From Sulfurimonas sp. (GTDB lineage: Bacteria > Campylobacterota > Campylobacteria > Campylobacterales > Sulfurimonadaceae), in NCBI GenBank assembly GCA_028687935.1, contig JAQTZE010000009.1, forward strand, positions 19,257 through 83,256: 64,000 nt of DNA. The letters are read 5' to 3'. The notes beneath the pieces are model-generated. The model ran no database searches. It worked only from the letters and a program-made list of their open reading frames with translations, and had not been told where the DNA came from. This document shows positions 18,714 through 28,506 of the stretch, in pieces. Numbering within the stretch: the stretch's first letter is position 1; every line of letters begins with the position of its first letter. The position numbers were made by a program, and so were the translations under genes.

Positions 18714-20170
18714 TATTTCTCCTCTAAAATTGTATGAACACCAAGAGAGGTACCACGCGCCAAAGCCGATGTGACTATCTCTCTTGCTGTTAGTAAACGA
18801 AATCGTAGAAGTTTACCTATATTTTCTTTTAAAAGAAGATTGATTTCTTCTAAGGCCTCGTTTAATCCGCTCTTTGTTCGCACTATTGAGACTTTTTCCC
18901 ACATAAGCTTACGAAGTCTGTTCTTTTTTTCTTTGTCATCTTTGAGACTCATCACCTCATCACACACATCAAACGCAACAAACTCTTTTGTATCTTCTTT
19001 GCTTAAAATATCTTCAACTGCGTTTTGCGCAAATACAAGATTTTCCAGTAGAGAGTTTGAAGCGAGTCGATTTGCTCCATGCACTCCAGTCGAAGCAACT
19101 TCCCCTATAGCATAAAGATTTTTCACACTCGGGACTCTTCCTTTGGTATCTGTTTTGATACCGCCTATAGCATAGTGAAACGCAGGAGATATAGGCACTC
19201 TTTGATCGGGAACATCATAGCCGAGTGCTTTGAGATTTTTATAGATATTTGGAAATCTGTGCGTAAAATATTCAAAATCAAAATTATCTAAAGTAAGATA
19301 GACTTTTGTACCCGTTTTGCGAACATAATCGTAAATAGATTTACTGACGATATCACGAGAAGCAAGTTCCCCTCTTGCATCATAATCAAAGAGAAATCTT
19401 CTTCCCTCTTCATCTTCAATATGTGCACCCTCACCTCTGAGTGCTTCTGTGAGCAGTAGCTTTTGAGCATTGTCACTTTTAACAAATACGGTCGGATGAA
19501 ATTGCATCATCTCCATATTTTCAAGCGGTATTCCCTTCATCACACACAAGCCTTGCATATCTGCACTGATACAAGGTGCGTTTGTGTGATACTCAAATAG
19601 AGAACCAACACCACCACTTGCGATGATAACATCTTTAGCATAGATATTTTTACTCTCTCTATGGTCAAGAACGCTCACACCATAACATATCCCGTCTTTG
19701 ATAAGAAGATCGACAACTCTTGCATCTGAGAGCAGTGCATGTCTGTTGTGTTCAAGCAGAAAAAAGTGCATGTAACGTCCAGTCGCATCGCCTCCTGCAT
19801 GAAGAATTCTCTCCGTCGAATGGGCAGCTTCTTTTGTATAAAGTAGATTGCCTTCTTTGTCTTTGTCAAATTCAAAACCGTTATTTATAAGATCATCAAT
19901 AACTTCACGTGATCTTTTACTGAGTATGTCAACGGCTTCTTTATTACAAAGACCAGCTCCAGCATCAAGCGTATCTTTAATATGGTAGGGGATATCTTCT
20001 GCATCACGTGCAAGAGCGACACCGCCTTGGGCGTAAAAACTGTTGCATTTAAAAGTCTCACGTTTGTTTATAATCAAGACTTTTTTATCTTTTGGCAACT
20101 TACTTGCTGCATAGAGCCCAGCGACTCCGGCGCCCACAATGATTACATCATATTGCATCTGTTTGTTCAC
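18713..20170 (-). CDS. nadB: L-aspartate oxidase
   Basis: Flavoenzyme that oxidises L-aspartate to iminoaspartate, the first step of NAD synthesis. The 485 residues open with the FAD-binding YDVIIVGAGVAGLYAASKL and contain FYAQGGVALA, HAGGDATGRYM and the HxxGG-like active-site region PAFHYAIGGIKTD. GANRLASNSLLENLVF follows, and the succinate-dehydrogenase-like C domain is short. Length is a little less than E. coli NadB (540). nadA and nadC are not in the window. It overlaps the upstream lipoprotein gene by 23 bp and the downstream nhaD by 1 bp. Confidence 0.95.
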   Translation of the reverse strand: MNKQMQYDVIIVGAGVAGLYAASKLPKDKKVLIINKRETFKCNSFYAQGGVALARDAEDIPYHIKDTLDAGAGLCNKEAVDILSKRSREVIDDLINNGFEFDKDKEGNLLYTKEAAHSTERILHAGGDATGRYMHFFLLEHNRHALLSDARVVDLLIKDGICYGVSVLDHRESKNIYAKDVIIASGGVGSLFEYHTNAPCISADMQGLCVMKGIPLENMEMMQFHPTVFVKSDNAQKLLLTEALRGEGAHIEDEEGRRFLFDYDARGELASRDIVSKSIYDYVRKTGTKVYLTLDNFDFEYFTHRFPNIYKNLKALGYDVPDQRVPISPAFHYAIGGIKTDTKGRVPSVKNLYAIGEVASTGVHGANRLASNSLLENLVFAQNAVEDILSKEDTKEFVAFDVCDEVMSLKDDKEKKNRLRKLMWEKVSIVRTKSGLNEALEEINLLLKENIGKLLRFRLLTAREIVTSALARGTSLGVHTILEEK

Positions 20171-20366
20171 AGTTCACACTCTTTTGTTGGGGTTGTGGCT
20201 TCTCTTTGAGCATAAAGCCAACATCTTCATCACTTTGCGGTAGCTCTTTTGTATAAAATGGAGGTGCTTTATAACCACATCCACTCAAACCAAATAAAAA
20301 GATTGCTATAATTGCCAAATGAAAAACGCTGCGCAGATTCTTAACTCTATTCAAAATAAACCTCAA
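20148..20366 (-). CDS. Small lipoprotein, LptM/YifL-like
   Basis: A 72-residue predicted lipoprotein. It has a charged N terminus (NRVKNLR), a hydrophobic core (LAIIAIFLFGL) and a lipobox LSGC followed by GYKAPPFY. A short Cys-Gly-x-Lys-x-Pro tail right after the lipobox is the pattern of LptM (YifL), which binds LptD during oxidative folding. lptD is elsewhere in this window, so a role with LptD is possible but inferred. Its 5' end overlaps the divergent gene at 20319 by 48 bp. A later start (for example a TTG at 20354) would reduce this. Confidence 0.65.
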   Translation of the reverse strand: MRFILNRVKNLRSVFHLAIIAIFLFGLSGCGYKAPPFYTKELPQSDEDVGFMLKEKPQPQQKSVNCEQTDAI

Positions 20367-20765
20367 TTCTCAAAACTTAATAGATATAAATGTATAAAAA
20401 AAATAGAGTCGATGTTTATGCCAACATTTCAAAGATTTGTACAATTTACGTATATAAAAAATGAGACTCTTTTTTTCGTCTTAAACCATAATGCTGGTAA
20501 ACAAGAATTTGATAATAGTATACAAAATATTAAAAAGGCTTTAAATCTCTATGCACCCGTTGAGTGCGAAGAACTCGCTATTAAAGATATCAAAGCTTTT
20601 ATTACACATTCACCTGCACAAGAAGAGCTCAAACCTACGCAAAAAGTGCAAAAATACAAAGAACGATCTAGCGGTGACTTTGCAATTGATATTAAAGACT
20701 CAAGACTCAACTCTCTTGTGCAAAGTATACAAAATATTATAAAAGAGAAAAATGCAACTTCTTGA
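20319..20765 (+). CDS. Conserved hypothetical protein, possibly DciA/DUF721-like
   Basis: A 148-residue basic cytoplasmic protein. Residues about 40-90 ([21 protein letters not shown] followed by an amphipathic helix and a short hydrophobic strand) have the layout of DUF721/DciA. That family carries a KH-like domain in which 'l..g.L.V.v.s..w..el' is followed by 'I..I.f'; DciA loads the DnaB helicase. The match is by eye and weak. The C-terminal 60 residues are polar and low complexity. It overlaps uvrC by 14 bp and is likely translationally coupled to it. Confidence 0.6.
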   Translation: MKNAAQILNSIQNKPQFSKLNRYKCIKKIESMFMPTFQRFVQFTYIKNETLFFVLNHNAGKQEFDNSIQNIKKALNLYAPVECEELAIKDIKAFITHSPAQEELKPTQKVQKYKERSSGDFAIDIKDSRLNSLVQSIQNIIKEKNATS

Positions 20766-22554
20766 TACTATACAGCAGCTCCCCCAGACTCCTGGCGTTT
20801 ACCAATATTTTGACATACATCAAAATCTTCTCTATATCGGTAAAGCAAAAAATCTCTCTAAAAGAGTCAAAAGCTATTTCAACTTTACGCCTGAACTCAA
20901 GCCAAACTCCAATCTTGGTATTCGTATCGCAAAAATGATCTCTCAGGCACATTCTCTTCACTATATAGTAGTTAATAGTGAGCATGACGCATTGATACTC
21001 GAAAACTCACTTATAAAACAACTCAGCCCAAAATACAATATCCTTCTGCGTGATGATAAGACTTATCCTTATATATTTTTAGATCATTCACAAAAGTATC
21101 CCCGTTTTGATATCACGAGAAAAGTTCTTCCAAGTACAGATATCAGCTATTATGGTCCTTATTCTGTTGGTGCTAGAGATATTTTAGACTCTATCTATGA
21201 ACTTTGTAAACTCGTCCAAAAAAAAAGTTGTCTCTCTTCAAAAAAACTTTGCCTTTATTATCAGATAGATAAATGTCTTGGTCCCTGTGAGCTTCCTATT
21301 ACGCAAGAAAGATATAAAGAGGAGCTCTCTTTTGCACATGAACTGATTGAAAATAAAAAAAAACTTCTCAAATTTTTAGATGAAAAAATGCAATTTTATG
21401 CTGAGGAGATGCGTTTTGAAGAGGCTGCACAGCTTCGTGACAGAATACAACGTATAGAAAAAAGCCAGATATACAGTGATATCGACTTTGCAAGTGTTGC
21501 AAACTACGATATCTTTGCGTTTGCTAATAACGAAAAACGTGCTGTCGTTGTAAGAATGTTTATGCGACAGGGCAAAATCATCTCTTCTACGCATAACTTT
21601 ATTCCACTCAATGATGGTTATGATGAAGATGAACTCTATCAAAGGATTCTGCTTGACTTTTATGCCACAGAAAAACCACCGATTATCGCACCTATCCTTG
21701 TGCACAAAAAATTTGAAGAGATAGAGCTTATAGAAGAACATTTGACTACTCTTTTTGGTAAAACTGCCAATATCAGCGTCCCACAAAGAGGGGAGAGAAA
21801 ACAGCTTATAGAGCTGGCTCTGCTCAATGCAAACGAGCTCTTACAACAAGATAAAAATAAAAAAAATCCCGACAATCTTGAGGCAATACAAGAACTTTTT
21901 TTACTACAAAAAATTCCTTCTCGTGTAGAAATATTTGACAACTCACACATGTCAGGAGTAGCAACTGTCGGCGCTATGGTAGTATATGAAGAGGCTGCGT
22001 TTGATAAGAAAAGCTATAGAATCTACCATTTAGAAGCCAGAGATGAATATGGCCAAATGCGAGAGATGCTCACAAGAAGGGTCGAGAGTTTTGCAAAAAA
22101 TTCTCCTCCAGATCTGTGGATTTTAGATGGTGGGAGTACTCTTTTAAAATTGGCATATGAGATATTATTCTCCTACGGAATAAATATCGATGTTATTGCT
22201 ATTGCAAAAGAAAAAGTAGATGCAAAAGCCCATCGTGCTAAAGGTAAAGCCAATGATATTATCCATACAAAAGAGGACTCTTTTAAGCTCAAAAATAGTG
22301 ATCCAAGACTTCTTTGGGTACAAAAATTAAGAGATGAGGCACATAGAAGTGCAATTACTTTTCATAAGAAGACAAAACTCAAACTTGATCAAGAGAGCCA
22401 TCTTTTATCTTTGCATGGAATTTCTATGGCAAAAATAAAAAAACTTTTAAATCATTTTGGAACTTTTGAGTGTGTAAAAAACTCTTCTCTAGAGGAGATA
22501 TCTTCTGTTTTAAATATAAAAGATGCTAATGTGATAAAAAAATATTACAAATAA
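20752..22554 (+). CDS. uvrC: UvrABC system protein C
   Basis: Nuclease subunit of nucleotide excision repair, making both incisions around a lesion. The 600 residues show the GIY-YIG domain at the N terminus (TPGVYQYF ... [18 protein letters not shown]) and a UVR motif around [18 protein letters not shown] that binds UvrB. The RNase H-like domain carries [21 protein letters not shown] and [13 protein letters not shown]-terminal helix-hairpin-helix region ends in [14 protein letters not shown]. Length matches the family. It is the last gene of a short rightward unit. Confidence 0.95.
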   Translation: MQLLDTIQQLPQTPGVYQYFDIHQNLLYIGKAKNLSKRVKSYFNFTPELKPNSNLGIRIAKMISQAHSLHYIVVNSEHDALILENSLIKQLSPKYNILLRDDKTYPYIFLDHSQKYPRFDITRKVLPSTDISYYGPYSVGARDILDSIYELCKLVQKKSCLSSKKLCLYYQIDKCLGPCELPITQERYKEELSFAHELIENKKKLLKFLDEKMQFYAEEMRFEEAAQLRDRIQRIEKSQIYSDIDFASVANYDIFAFANNEKRAVVVRMFMRQGKIISSTHNFIPLNDGYDEDELYQRILLDFYATEKPPIIAPILVHKKFEEIELIEEHLTTLFGKTANISVPQRGERKQLIELALLNANELLQQDKNKKNPDNLEAIQELFLLQKIPSRVEIFDNSHMSGVATVGAMVVYEEAAFDKKSYRIYHLEARDEYGQMREMLTRRVESFAKNSPPDLWILDGGSTLLKLAYEILFSYGINIDVIAIAKEKVDAKAHRAKGKANDIIHTKEDSFKLKNSDPRLLWVQKLRDEAHRSAITFHKKTKLKLDQESHLLSLHGISMAKIKKLLNHFGTFECVKNSSLEEISSVLNIKDANVIKKYYK

Positions 22555-22625
22555 GTTTTATTTTTAAAGCTTTATGTTATATTTGTGCCAATTCTAGTTC
22601 AAATACTTAAGTATAAGGTTTTTTT

Positions 22626-23045
22626 ATGGACAAAATAATACCTATCGATGAAGAATATCTCTTTGACAGCAATGTGATCATTAGTCAAACGGATTTAAAT
22701 GGCGTCATAACTTATGCCAACAAAACATTTTGCAATATTTCTGGCTATGATGCAAAAGAGCTTATCGGTCAACCACATAATATTATCAGACATCCCGACA
22801 TGCCTAAGGCTGCATTTGATAAAATGTGGTCAACTATTCAAGGTGGACAAGTTTGGAATGGAGTTGTTAAAAACCTCAGGAAAGATGGCCTATTTTATTG
22901 GGTTGAAACTGAAATATTGCCAATCAGAGATGACAATACAACTATTACAGGCTATATAGCTGCTAGGAAACCTGCTTCTAGAAAAAATATACAAGAGAGT
23001 GAAGAACTCTATAAAAAAATGCTTACCTCTGAAAACAAGGCTTAA
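22626..23045 (+). CDS. Aer-type PAS domain protein
   Basis: A 139-residue soluble protein that is essentially one PAS domain of the Aer type. ISQTDLNGVITYANKTF, GYDAKELIGQPHNIIRHPDMPKAAFDKMW and KDGLFYWVETEILP match the FAD-binding PAS of the energy-taxis receptor Aer. No HAMP or signalling domain follows, so it must act through a partner. It is first in a tight four-gene group (gaps of 3, 2 and 9 bp) with an Hpt protein, a hybrid kinase and a CheY-like regulator, suggesting an input module. An AAGG site precedes the ATG. A paralogue is at 58492. Confidence 0.88.
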   Translation: MDKIIPIDEEYLFDSNVIISQTDLNGVITYANKTFCNISGYDAKELIGQPHNIIRHPDMPKAAFDKMWSTIQGGQVWNGVVKNLRKDGLFYWVETEILPIRDDNTTITGYIAARKPASRKNIQESEELYKKMLTSENKA

Positions 23046-23048
23046 TGA

Positions 23049-24785
23049 ATGCTAATATACAACTATAAAAAAGAATTTTTAGGTATTGACGAATTTGATC
23101 TACAAAGCTTAGGACTAAATAATTTATCTGAATTACTCGAAATATCATCTGATTTTTCTGATCTATTTGTAAAAACACCTGGCTTTATCCATAATTTTAA
23201 ACATGTGCATTGGATAGATTTTATTACATGCGCAGATTCTACTGAAGCACCGAAAGTTATCATACATATACGTGGTGATAATTATAAGTGTAATTTGAAG
23301 ATTGCTACAGCTTTTTTAACTGATGCTCCGACTTCACAAGCATATCTTGTAAATCTTCAAAATCTAAGAAAACTCAGCCCTCATGAAACTGCAGGTATAG
23401 CTGATGACATGCCACGACAGCAAACTCCAACGTTACCTCAAAGTAAACACTTTGAAACACCTACAGCTCCGATAGCACCACCAAGAGAGATAGAACAAGA
23501 GAAAGAGATTATTCAGCATGAAAAAGTGCTTCCTCCTATTATCCCTGCAGTAAGCTATAGTAACGAGCACTTGGATATAGATTTAGATGAGGCGGAAGAA
23601 GTCACTCATGCCGTTGAAGCTGAAGTGTTCAAAGTTCCAGAGCCAGTCATTGCGCAAAAAATGGAGATTGAAGAACCAAAAGTTATTCAAACGCAGACGA
23701 AACACGTCGAACCAGAACCAGAGTATGCTCATGTGCATATACATGAGCATGAATATGTTTTTGACCCACACGTAGCTTCTAAAGAGCTTGGACTTCCAGT
23801 AGATTTGATTGAAGAGTTTATACAAGACTTTGTAGCGCAGGCTAAAGAGTTTAAAGCTGAACTCTATCAATCCCTTGAAGCAACAGATATTACAAATGTA
23901 AAAATACTTTCACACAAACTCAAAGGTGTCGCAGCCAACTTACGTGTTGCGGATGCTTTTGATACCTTAACAATTGTAAATACATCCATAGATTTTGCTG
24001 TTATTAAAGCCAATCTTGATAAGTTTTATAGAATTATCACTAAGCTTGCAGGTGAGACGCAAGAACCAGTAGTCGCAGCTGCTGAGATACGTAGTGAAGA
24101 GGATGATTTTGTATTAGATTTTAAAGATGAAGACGAGAATGATACTTTTTATATCAAAGATGAAAAGAATGATGCAAAAGAACCTTTTGAAATAACTATT
24201 GCAGATGAAGAAGTACCAGATGTCATAGAGATGCCAGAACTTGCAGATGATGACTTCTCTCCAACACTTCAAGAGGAGATCTCTTCTGAACACCTCGATA
24301 TAGACTTTGATACACTAGACTCTGAAGAACTCTCTTTGGAAGTATCAAAAATCGATACCCTTCCTGAGCAGCTTGGAGATTTCAAAGATGATGAGCATGA
24401 AGATACATTAGAACTATTTGACTCAGAAAAAGAGATCAAACCAGTTTCACTGCTTCATGCAGAAACAAAAGCAGACTTCCAACTTGATTACAAACGAGAA
24501 GTTATAGCAAATGAGATAGGCATTGATATTGATTCTTTTAATGAACTCTTTAGTGACTTCATAGATGAGAGTAAAGATATCTCTGCAGAAATCAAAAACG
24601 CAATTGAAAATGGAAACAAAGAGCTTTATAGAGCAGAAGCAATCAAGCTAAAAGGGATGAGTGAAAATATGCGTATTAAAGAACTCTCAGCTGAACTTGG
24701 CACGATTATTAATAGCACGCAAGCTTCTGAAGCTATGAGTTCTATAAAGAAAATTGATGCGATACTTTCGCAAATAGGGGCGTAA
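23049..24785 (+). CDS. Hpt-domain protein with one intact and one degenerate Hpt module
   Basis: A 578-residue cytoplasmic protein. Residues 1-108 form a globular domain I do not recognise. A long acidic, proline-rich linker follows. The first Hpt-like bundle (about 240-335) carries the phosphoacceptor motif HKLKGVAANLR (His289). After a second acidic linker, the last bundle (about 485-578) keeps the LKG but has AIKLKG, with Ile532 where His is expected. It lies directly between the PAS protein and the hybrid kinase and should be the phosphotransfer protein of that relay. The DUF-like N terminus might bind the PAS protein, which is inference. Confidence 0.8.
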   Translation: MLIYNYKKEFLGIDEFDLQSLGLNNLSELLEISSDFSDLFVKTPGFIHNFKHVHWIDFITCADSTEAPKVIIHIRGDNYKCNLKIATAFLTDAPTSQAYLVNLQNLRKLSPHETAGIADDMPRQQTPTLPQSKHFETPTAPIAPPREIEQEKEIIQHEKVLPPIIPAVSYSNEHLDIDLDEAEEVTHAVEAEVFKVPEPVIAQKMEIEEPKVIQTQTKHVEPEPEYAHVHIHEHEYVFDPHVASKELGLPVDLIEEFIQDFVAQAKEFKAELYQSLEATDITNVKILSHKLKGVAANLRVADAFDTLTIVNTSIDFAVIKANLDKFYRIITKLAGETQEPVVAAAEIRSEEDDFVLDFKDEDENDTFYIKDEKNDAKEPFEITIADEEVPDVIEMPELADDDFSPTLQEEISSEHLDIDFDTLDSEELSLEVSKIDTLPEQLGDFKDDEHEDTLELFDSEKEIKPVSLLHAETKADFQLDYKREVIANEIGIDIDSFNELFSDFIDESKDISAEIKNAIENGNKELYRAEAIKLKGMSENMRIKELSAELGTIINSTQASEAMSSIKKIDAILSQIGA

Positions 24786-24787
24786 AT

Positions 24788-27700
24788 ATGCAATTAGGAC
24801 TCAAAAACCGACTACGACTGATAAGTCTTTTTCCAATTTTAATTTTATTTTCTATTACGAGTTACTTTTTATATGACTCTTATGTAAATTATAAAGCAGC
24901 ACAACTTCTCAAAGATAAACTCTCAGAGAACAGACTTCTCAACGAGCTCGTTGGAAATATCTCACGCGAAAGAGGTATGACCGTTATCTATCTCGGGAAT
25001 GCTTCAGAGAACACAATGAAATCTCTCACAAAACAGAGAAAAATTGTTGATGATGTGCAGGCAAAATATATCGCGCACTCTAAAGCGAATACAGCCCTTC
25101 ATGACCACTCACAAGGTCTTTCTAAATGCGCAAGTTGTAATAACATCAAAGCTGTTTCTCAATCCATCGAGCATATCAATAAAATCAGAGAACTCGTAGA
25201 TTCACAACAGACAAACTTTAGTGATGTTTACGAAAAAGTTTACGGTCAAGCACAAGCACATGGTATTGCCCAACTTGAAGCAATTACAAGTAATCAGATG
25301 GACCCTGAGATTAATGAGCTCTCCTCTTCATATATATCTATTGTTAGAGCTAAAGAGTTTACAGCGGCAGAGAGAGATTTTATCTCCTTTGTTATTGCTC
25401 GCGCTAGTACAATTGATGAGAGTGAGTTTAATACGTGGATTTCACTCATAGCAAAAGCAGATACGATAAACTACGACACACTGCAAAACAAAGAGTTAGT
25501 TGCACAAATAAATGCAATTATAAAAAGTGAAGATACACTTGAACTCCTTGATGATATCAATACAGAAAGAACGCAGATCATTTCGGATGCGCAAAACGGA
25601 GAATTTGAAACAAGCTCAGGTATCTGGTTTACGATGCTCTCCGAAAAAACAAACATACTCTCCAAAGCAGAGGATTTGATTCTCTCAGCTATGGATGATA
25701 GAGCAATTCAGGTTCAAGTAGATGCGCTCCAGTTTCTTACGATTACTCTGACTATTTGGCTTATTTCGGTTATTCTCGCATTTCTTGGCTTTTTACTCTC
25801 AAATGAGATCGCGAAAAACATCAAAAACCTTGAGAGTGTACTTCAAAAAGTCGCCGAGGATGCAGATGATGCGGAGAGTCAGGTACATATCAACCTTCAT
25901 ACTTCAGAGGGAACTGCTGAAGCCTATGCACTTCTTGAAAGGATTATTAAGCAAACAAGAGAAGATAAAGTTTCTGCACAAGAAGCAAGTGAAGCAAAAT
26001 CTATGTTCCTTGCAAATATGTCGCATGAGATCCGTACACCGCTCAACGGAATCGTAGGATTTACTGAACTTCTTAAAGATACAGGTCTGCAGGAAGAGCA
26101 GTCTGAATTTGTTGAAATCATTGAAAAAAGCTCGGAAAACCTTCTTGAGATTATCAATAATATTCTTGACCTCTCCAAAATTGAGAGCAATAAACTTGAG
26201 ATCGAAAACATTGCGTTTAACCCTGTCGAAGAGTTTGAAAGTGCCGTTGAAGTTTACGCTGTTCGTGCAAGTGAAAAACATATCGATCTTGGATGTTTCA
26301 TCGATCCACAACTAGAACAGCCACTTAAAGGTGACCCAACAAAACTTAAAGAAGTTATTATCAACCTTCTTTCAAATGCAGTCAAATTTACAAGTAGTGC
26401 CGGTTCAATCAATGTCGATATTAGAAAAATAGAGAGTGGTGAAGTAGGCATTACTAGAGTAAGATTTGAAGTTCAAGATAGTGGTATCGGTGTTACCAGT
26501 GAACAAAAATCAAGAATCTTTGAAGCCTTTTCACAAGCAGATACATCTATTACACGTAAATATGGTGGTACTGGTCTTGGTCTTACTATTTCAAGCAGAT
26601 TTATCGAGCTTATGGGTGGATATCTAGATCTTCATAGTGAGCCAGGAGATGGAACTACATTCTTCTTTACTATTGACTTTGAAGAGGTTGAAACACTCAA
26701 TGAAAGCATTAAAGGAAACTATTCAAGTATTAATGCACTTGTGCAAGAATCCTCACATAAAACAAAACGCCAAGAGATATATCTTCGTGAATATCTAGAT
26801 TTTTACGGTGTAAGCTACACAACATTTAATAATATAAGTGAGATAGAGACACTACAAAGACAAGTGAGTTATGATTTAGTTTTTGTTGACTTTGATTATG
26901 TTTCTGAAGAGAGTTTAGTTCCTTACGGTAATCTTCCTCAAGAGCTTATTCTCTTAACAAAATCATTCTATATGAAGAAGATCGACTCACTTCATGCAAA
27001 CATCTTTAAAACACTTTATGAGCCTTTAAACGCAACCAAAGTAAGAGTTGTCCTAGAAAATTACACACAAGGTAACTTTACTGATAAACGCGTTAAAAAA
27101 CCTTCTAAAAAAAGTTTTAATGCTCAAACATCAAAATTTAATGCCAACGTTCTTGTAGCTGAAGATAATATCATTAATCAAAAACTCATCCAAAGAACAC
27201 TCGAAGATTTGGGGCTTACTGTTTCTATAGCGTCGAATGGACTCGAAGCTTTCCAAAAAAGAAAAGATGGAAACTTTGACATTATCTTCATGGATATTCA
27301 AATGCCATTTCTTGACGGCGTAGAAGCTACTAAAGAGATTCTAGAATATGAAGTAACATATAATCAGCCACATATTCCAATCATCGCATTAACTGCGAAT
27401 GCGCTCAAGGGCGATAGAGAAAGATTCCTCGAAGCAGGTCTTGATGAATACACAACCAAACCTCTCGTTCGTGCAGAAATTGTATCACTCCTTGGACATT
27501 TCCTCTCTGAGTATATAGTTCAAGAGCAAAGAGTTCCAAAATCAGTGCAAGAAGCACTAGAAAATGCTCAAATCGAAAAAGAAGATTTTGAGCAGGAGAT
27601 AGAAGAGCTAGAGAGTACACAGCAAGAAGAACTACTCGAAGCAGAGGAAGAGAGTGGAATAGAGCTCATCGAAGAGGAAGAAGTTCTGAGTGCAAGTTAT

Positions 27701-28060
27701 AAAGCAGATATTTTACTCGCTAAGAAAACACCATTTGAAGCGAAACTTTATACAAAAGTACTCCATTCACTTGGCTATTCCTATGAGGTTGCAAACTCTG
27801 TAGAGGAGCTTGAAAGCATGGTATGTAAAGATAGCTATAAACTTGTATTGTTTGATAAAGAGTGTGATGGTCTAGACTTGGCTGCGTTTTCTAAAAATGT
27901 CAAAGAGGCAAATAAGAGTAGAAATTTAGATAGCTATTTAGTCATTATCAACGACTCAGCTTCTATTGAAAATTCCGATGATGCACTTTATGTACATGAA
28001 AGTATTAAAAATATCGTCAACAAAGACTTACTACGACTCGTATTCGAAAAATTTATTTAA
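24788..28060 (+). CDS. Hybrid histidine kinase with NIT sensor domain
   Basis: A 1090-residue membrane kinase. Order: TM (10-30), a periplasmic NIT (nitrate/nitrite-sensing-type) domain (about 40-310, NRLLNELVGNISRERGMTVIYLG) with an unusual KCASC segment (Cys114, Cys117), TM (about 316-338) and HisKA with His413 in NMSHEIRTPLNG. HATPase (GGTGLGLTISSR), a degenerate receiver, an intact receiver (NVLVAEDN ... IIFMDIQMPFLDG) and a third receiver-like domain lacking the acidic pair complete it. The NIT name comes from NasR-like proteins; the ligand here is not shown. It starts 3 bp after the Hpt gene and is followed 9 bp later by the CheY-like gene. Confidence 0.9.
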   Translation: MQLGLKNRLRLISLFPILILFSITSYFLYDSYVNYKAAQLLKDKLSENRLLNELVGNISRERGMTVIYLGNASENTMKSLTKQRKIVDDVQAKYIAHSKANTALHDHSQGLSKCASCNNIKAVSQSIEHINKIRELVDSQQTNFSDVYEKVYGQAQAHGIAQLEAITSNQMDPEINELSSSYISIVRAKEFTAAERDFISFVIARASTIDESEFNTWISLIAKADTINYDTLQNKELVAQINAIIKSEDTLELLDDINTERTQIISDAQNGEFETSSGIWFTMLSEKTNILSKAEDLILSAMDDRAIQVQVDALQFLTITLTIWLISVILAFLGFLLSNEIAKNIKNLESVLQKVAEDADDAESQVHINLHTSEGTAEAYALLERIIKQTREDKVSAQEASEAKSMFLANMSHEIRTPLNGIVGFTELLKDTGLQEEQSEFVEIIEKSSENLLEIINNILDLSKIESNKLEIENIAFNPVEEFESAVEVYAVRASEKHIDLGCFIDPQLEQPLKGDPTKLKEVIINLLSNAVKFTSSAGSINVDIRKIESGEVGITRVRFEVQDSGIGVTSEQKSRIFEAFSQADTSITRKYGGTGLGLTISSRFIELMGGYLDLHSEPGDGTTFFFTIDFEEVETLNESIKGNYSSINALVQESSHKTKRQEIYLREYLDFYGVSYTTFNNISEIETLQRQVSYDLVFVDFDYVSEESLVPYGNLPQELILLTKSFYMKKIDSLHANIFKTLYEPLNATKVRVVLENYTQGNFTDKRVKKPSKKSFNAQTSKFNANVLVAEDNIINQKLIQRTLEDLGLTVSIASNGLEAFQKRKDGNFDIIFMDIQMPFLDGVEATKEILEYEVTYNQPHIPIIALTANALKGDRERFLEAGLDEYTTKPLVRAEIVSLLGHFLSEYIVQEQRVPKSVQEALENAQIEKEDFEQEIEELESTQQEELLEAEEESGIELIEEEEVLSASYKADILLAKKTPFEAKLYTKVLHSLGYSYEVANSVEELESMVCKDSYKLVLFDKECDGLDLAAFSKNVKEANKSRNLDSYLVIINDSASIENSDDALYVHESIKNIVNKDLLRLVFEKFI

Positions 28061-28069
28061 GGTATAAAA

Positions 28070-28447
28070 ATGACAAGAACAGACCTAATCGTATTAGCGG
28101 TTGATGATGATTTAATAAATCTAAAACTTTTAAGATCGATGTTGATGAAAAGTGGCCATGTAAAAGAGGTGATAGAAGCCAAAAATGGCTCAGATGCTAT
28201 TGGAGAGCTTAAGAAAAGAGATGATATTGATCTCATCTTGCTTGATATTATTATGCCTATTATGGGTGGTATAGATATGCTTAAAGTAGTGCGCGCCGAT
28301 GAAAATCTTCGTCAACTACCAATTATCGTTCTTACAACAGATGAGACCAAGAAAAGTGATGCTTTAGAGTTTGGGGCAAATGGTTTTTTAATGAAGCCTA
28401 TTAGAAATGACGACCTTATGAAAAAAATCGCAACGGTCATCATCTAG
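28070..28447 (+). CDS. CheY-like response regulator
   Basis: A 125-residue single receiver domain with no output domain. The conserved residues are present: acidic pair in VLAVDDDLIN, phosphoacceptor aspartate in LILLDIIMPIMGG, Thr in VLTTDE and Lys in FLMKPIRND. It is therefore expected to be phosphorylated, presumably by the neighbouring kinase or through the Hpt protein. It closes the four-gene relay operon. It could act on the flagellar motor, on a kinase, or as a phosphate sink; the sequence does not say. Confidence 0.92.
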   Translation: MTRTDLIVLAVDDDLINLKLLRSMLMKSGHVKEVIEAKNGSDAIGELKKRDDIDLILLDIIMPIMGGIDMLKVVRADENLRQLPIIVLTTDETKKSDALEFGANGFLMKPIRNDDLMKKIATVII

Positions 28448-28476
28448 TAAATATATATTAAATCGTAAATCTTACG

Positions 28477-28506
28477 AGCAGATCTCTTAGGAAACTAAGA
28501 TCTGCT
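28477..28506. terminator. Bidirectional terminator between relay operon and lon
   Basis: AGCAGATCT and AGATCTGCT form a perfect 9-bp stem extended by TAG/CTA across a 2-nt bulge, with a GAAA loop. It overlaps the last codons of lon and lies 30 bp after the CheY-like gene, between convergent genes. Confidence 0.5.

Noticed and set aside
21376..21950. Minus-strand frames over uvrC
   Set aside because: Antisense shadows of a strongly conserved gene.
24788..28060. Naming the kinase as a nitrate sensor
   Set aside because: The NIT domain type does not prove nitrate as ligand, and no nitrate metabolism gene is adjacent.
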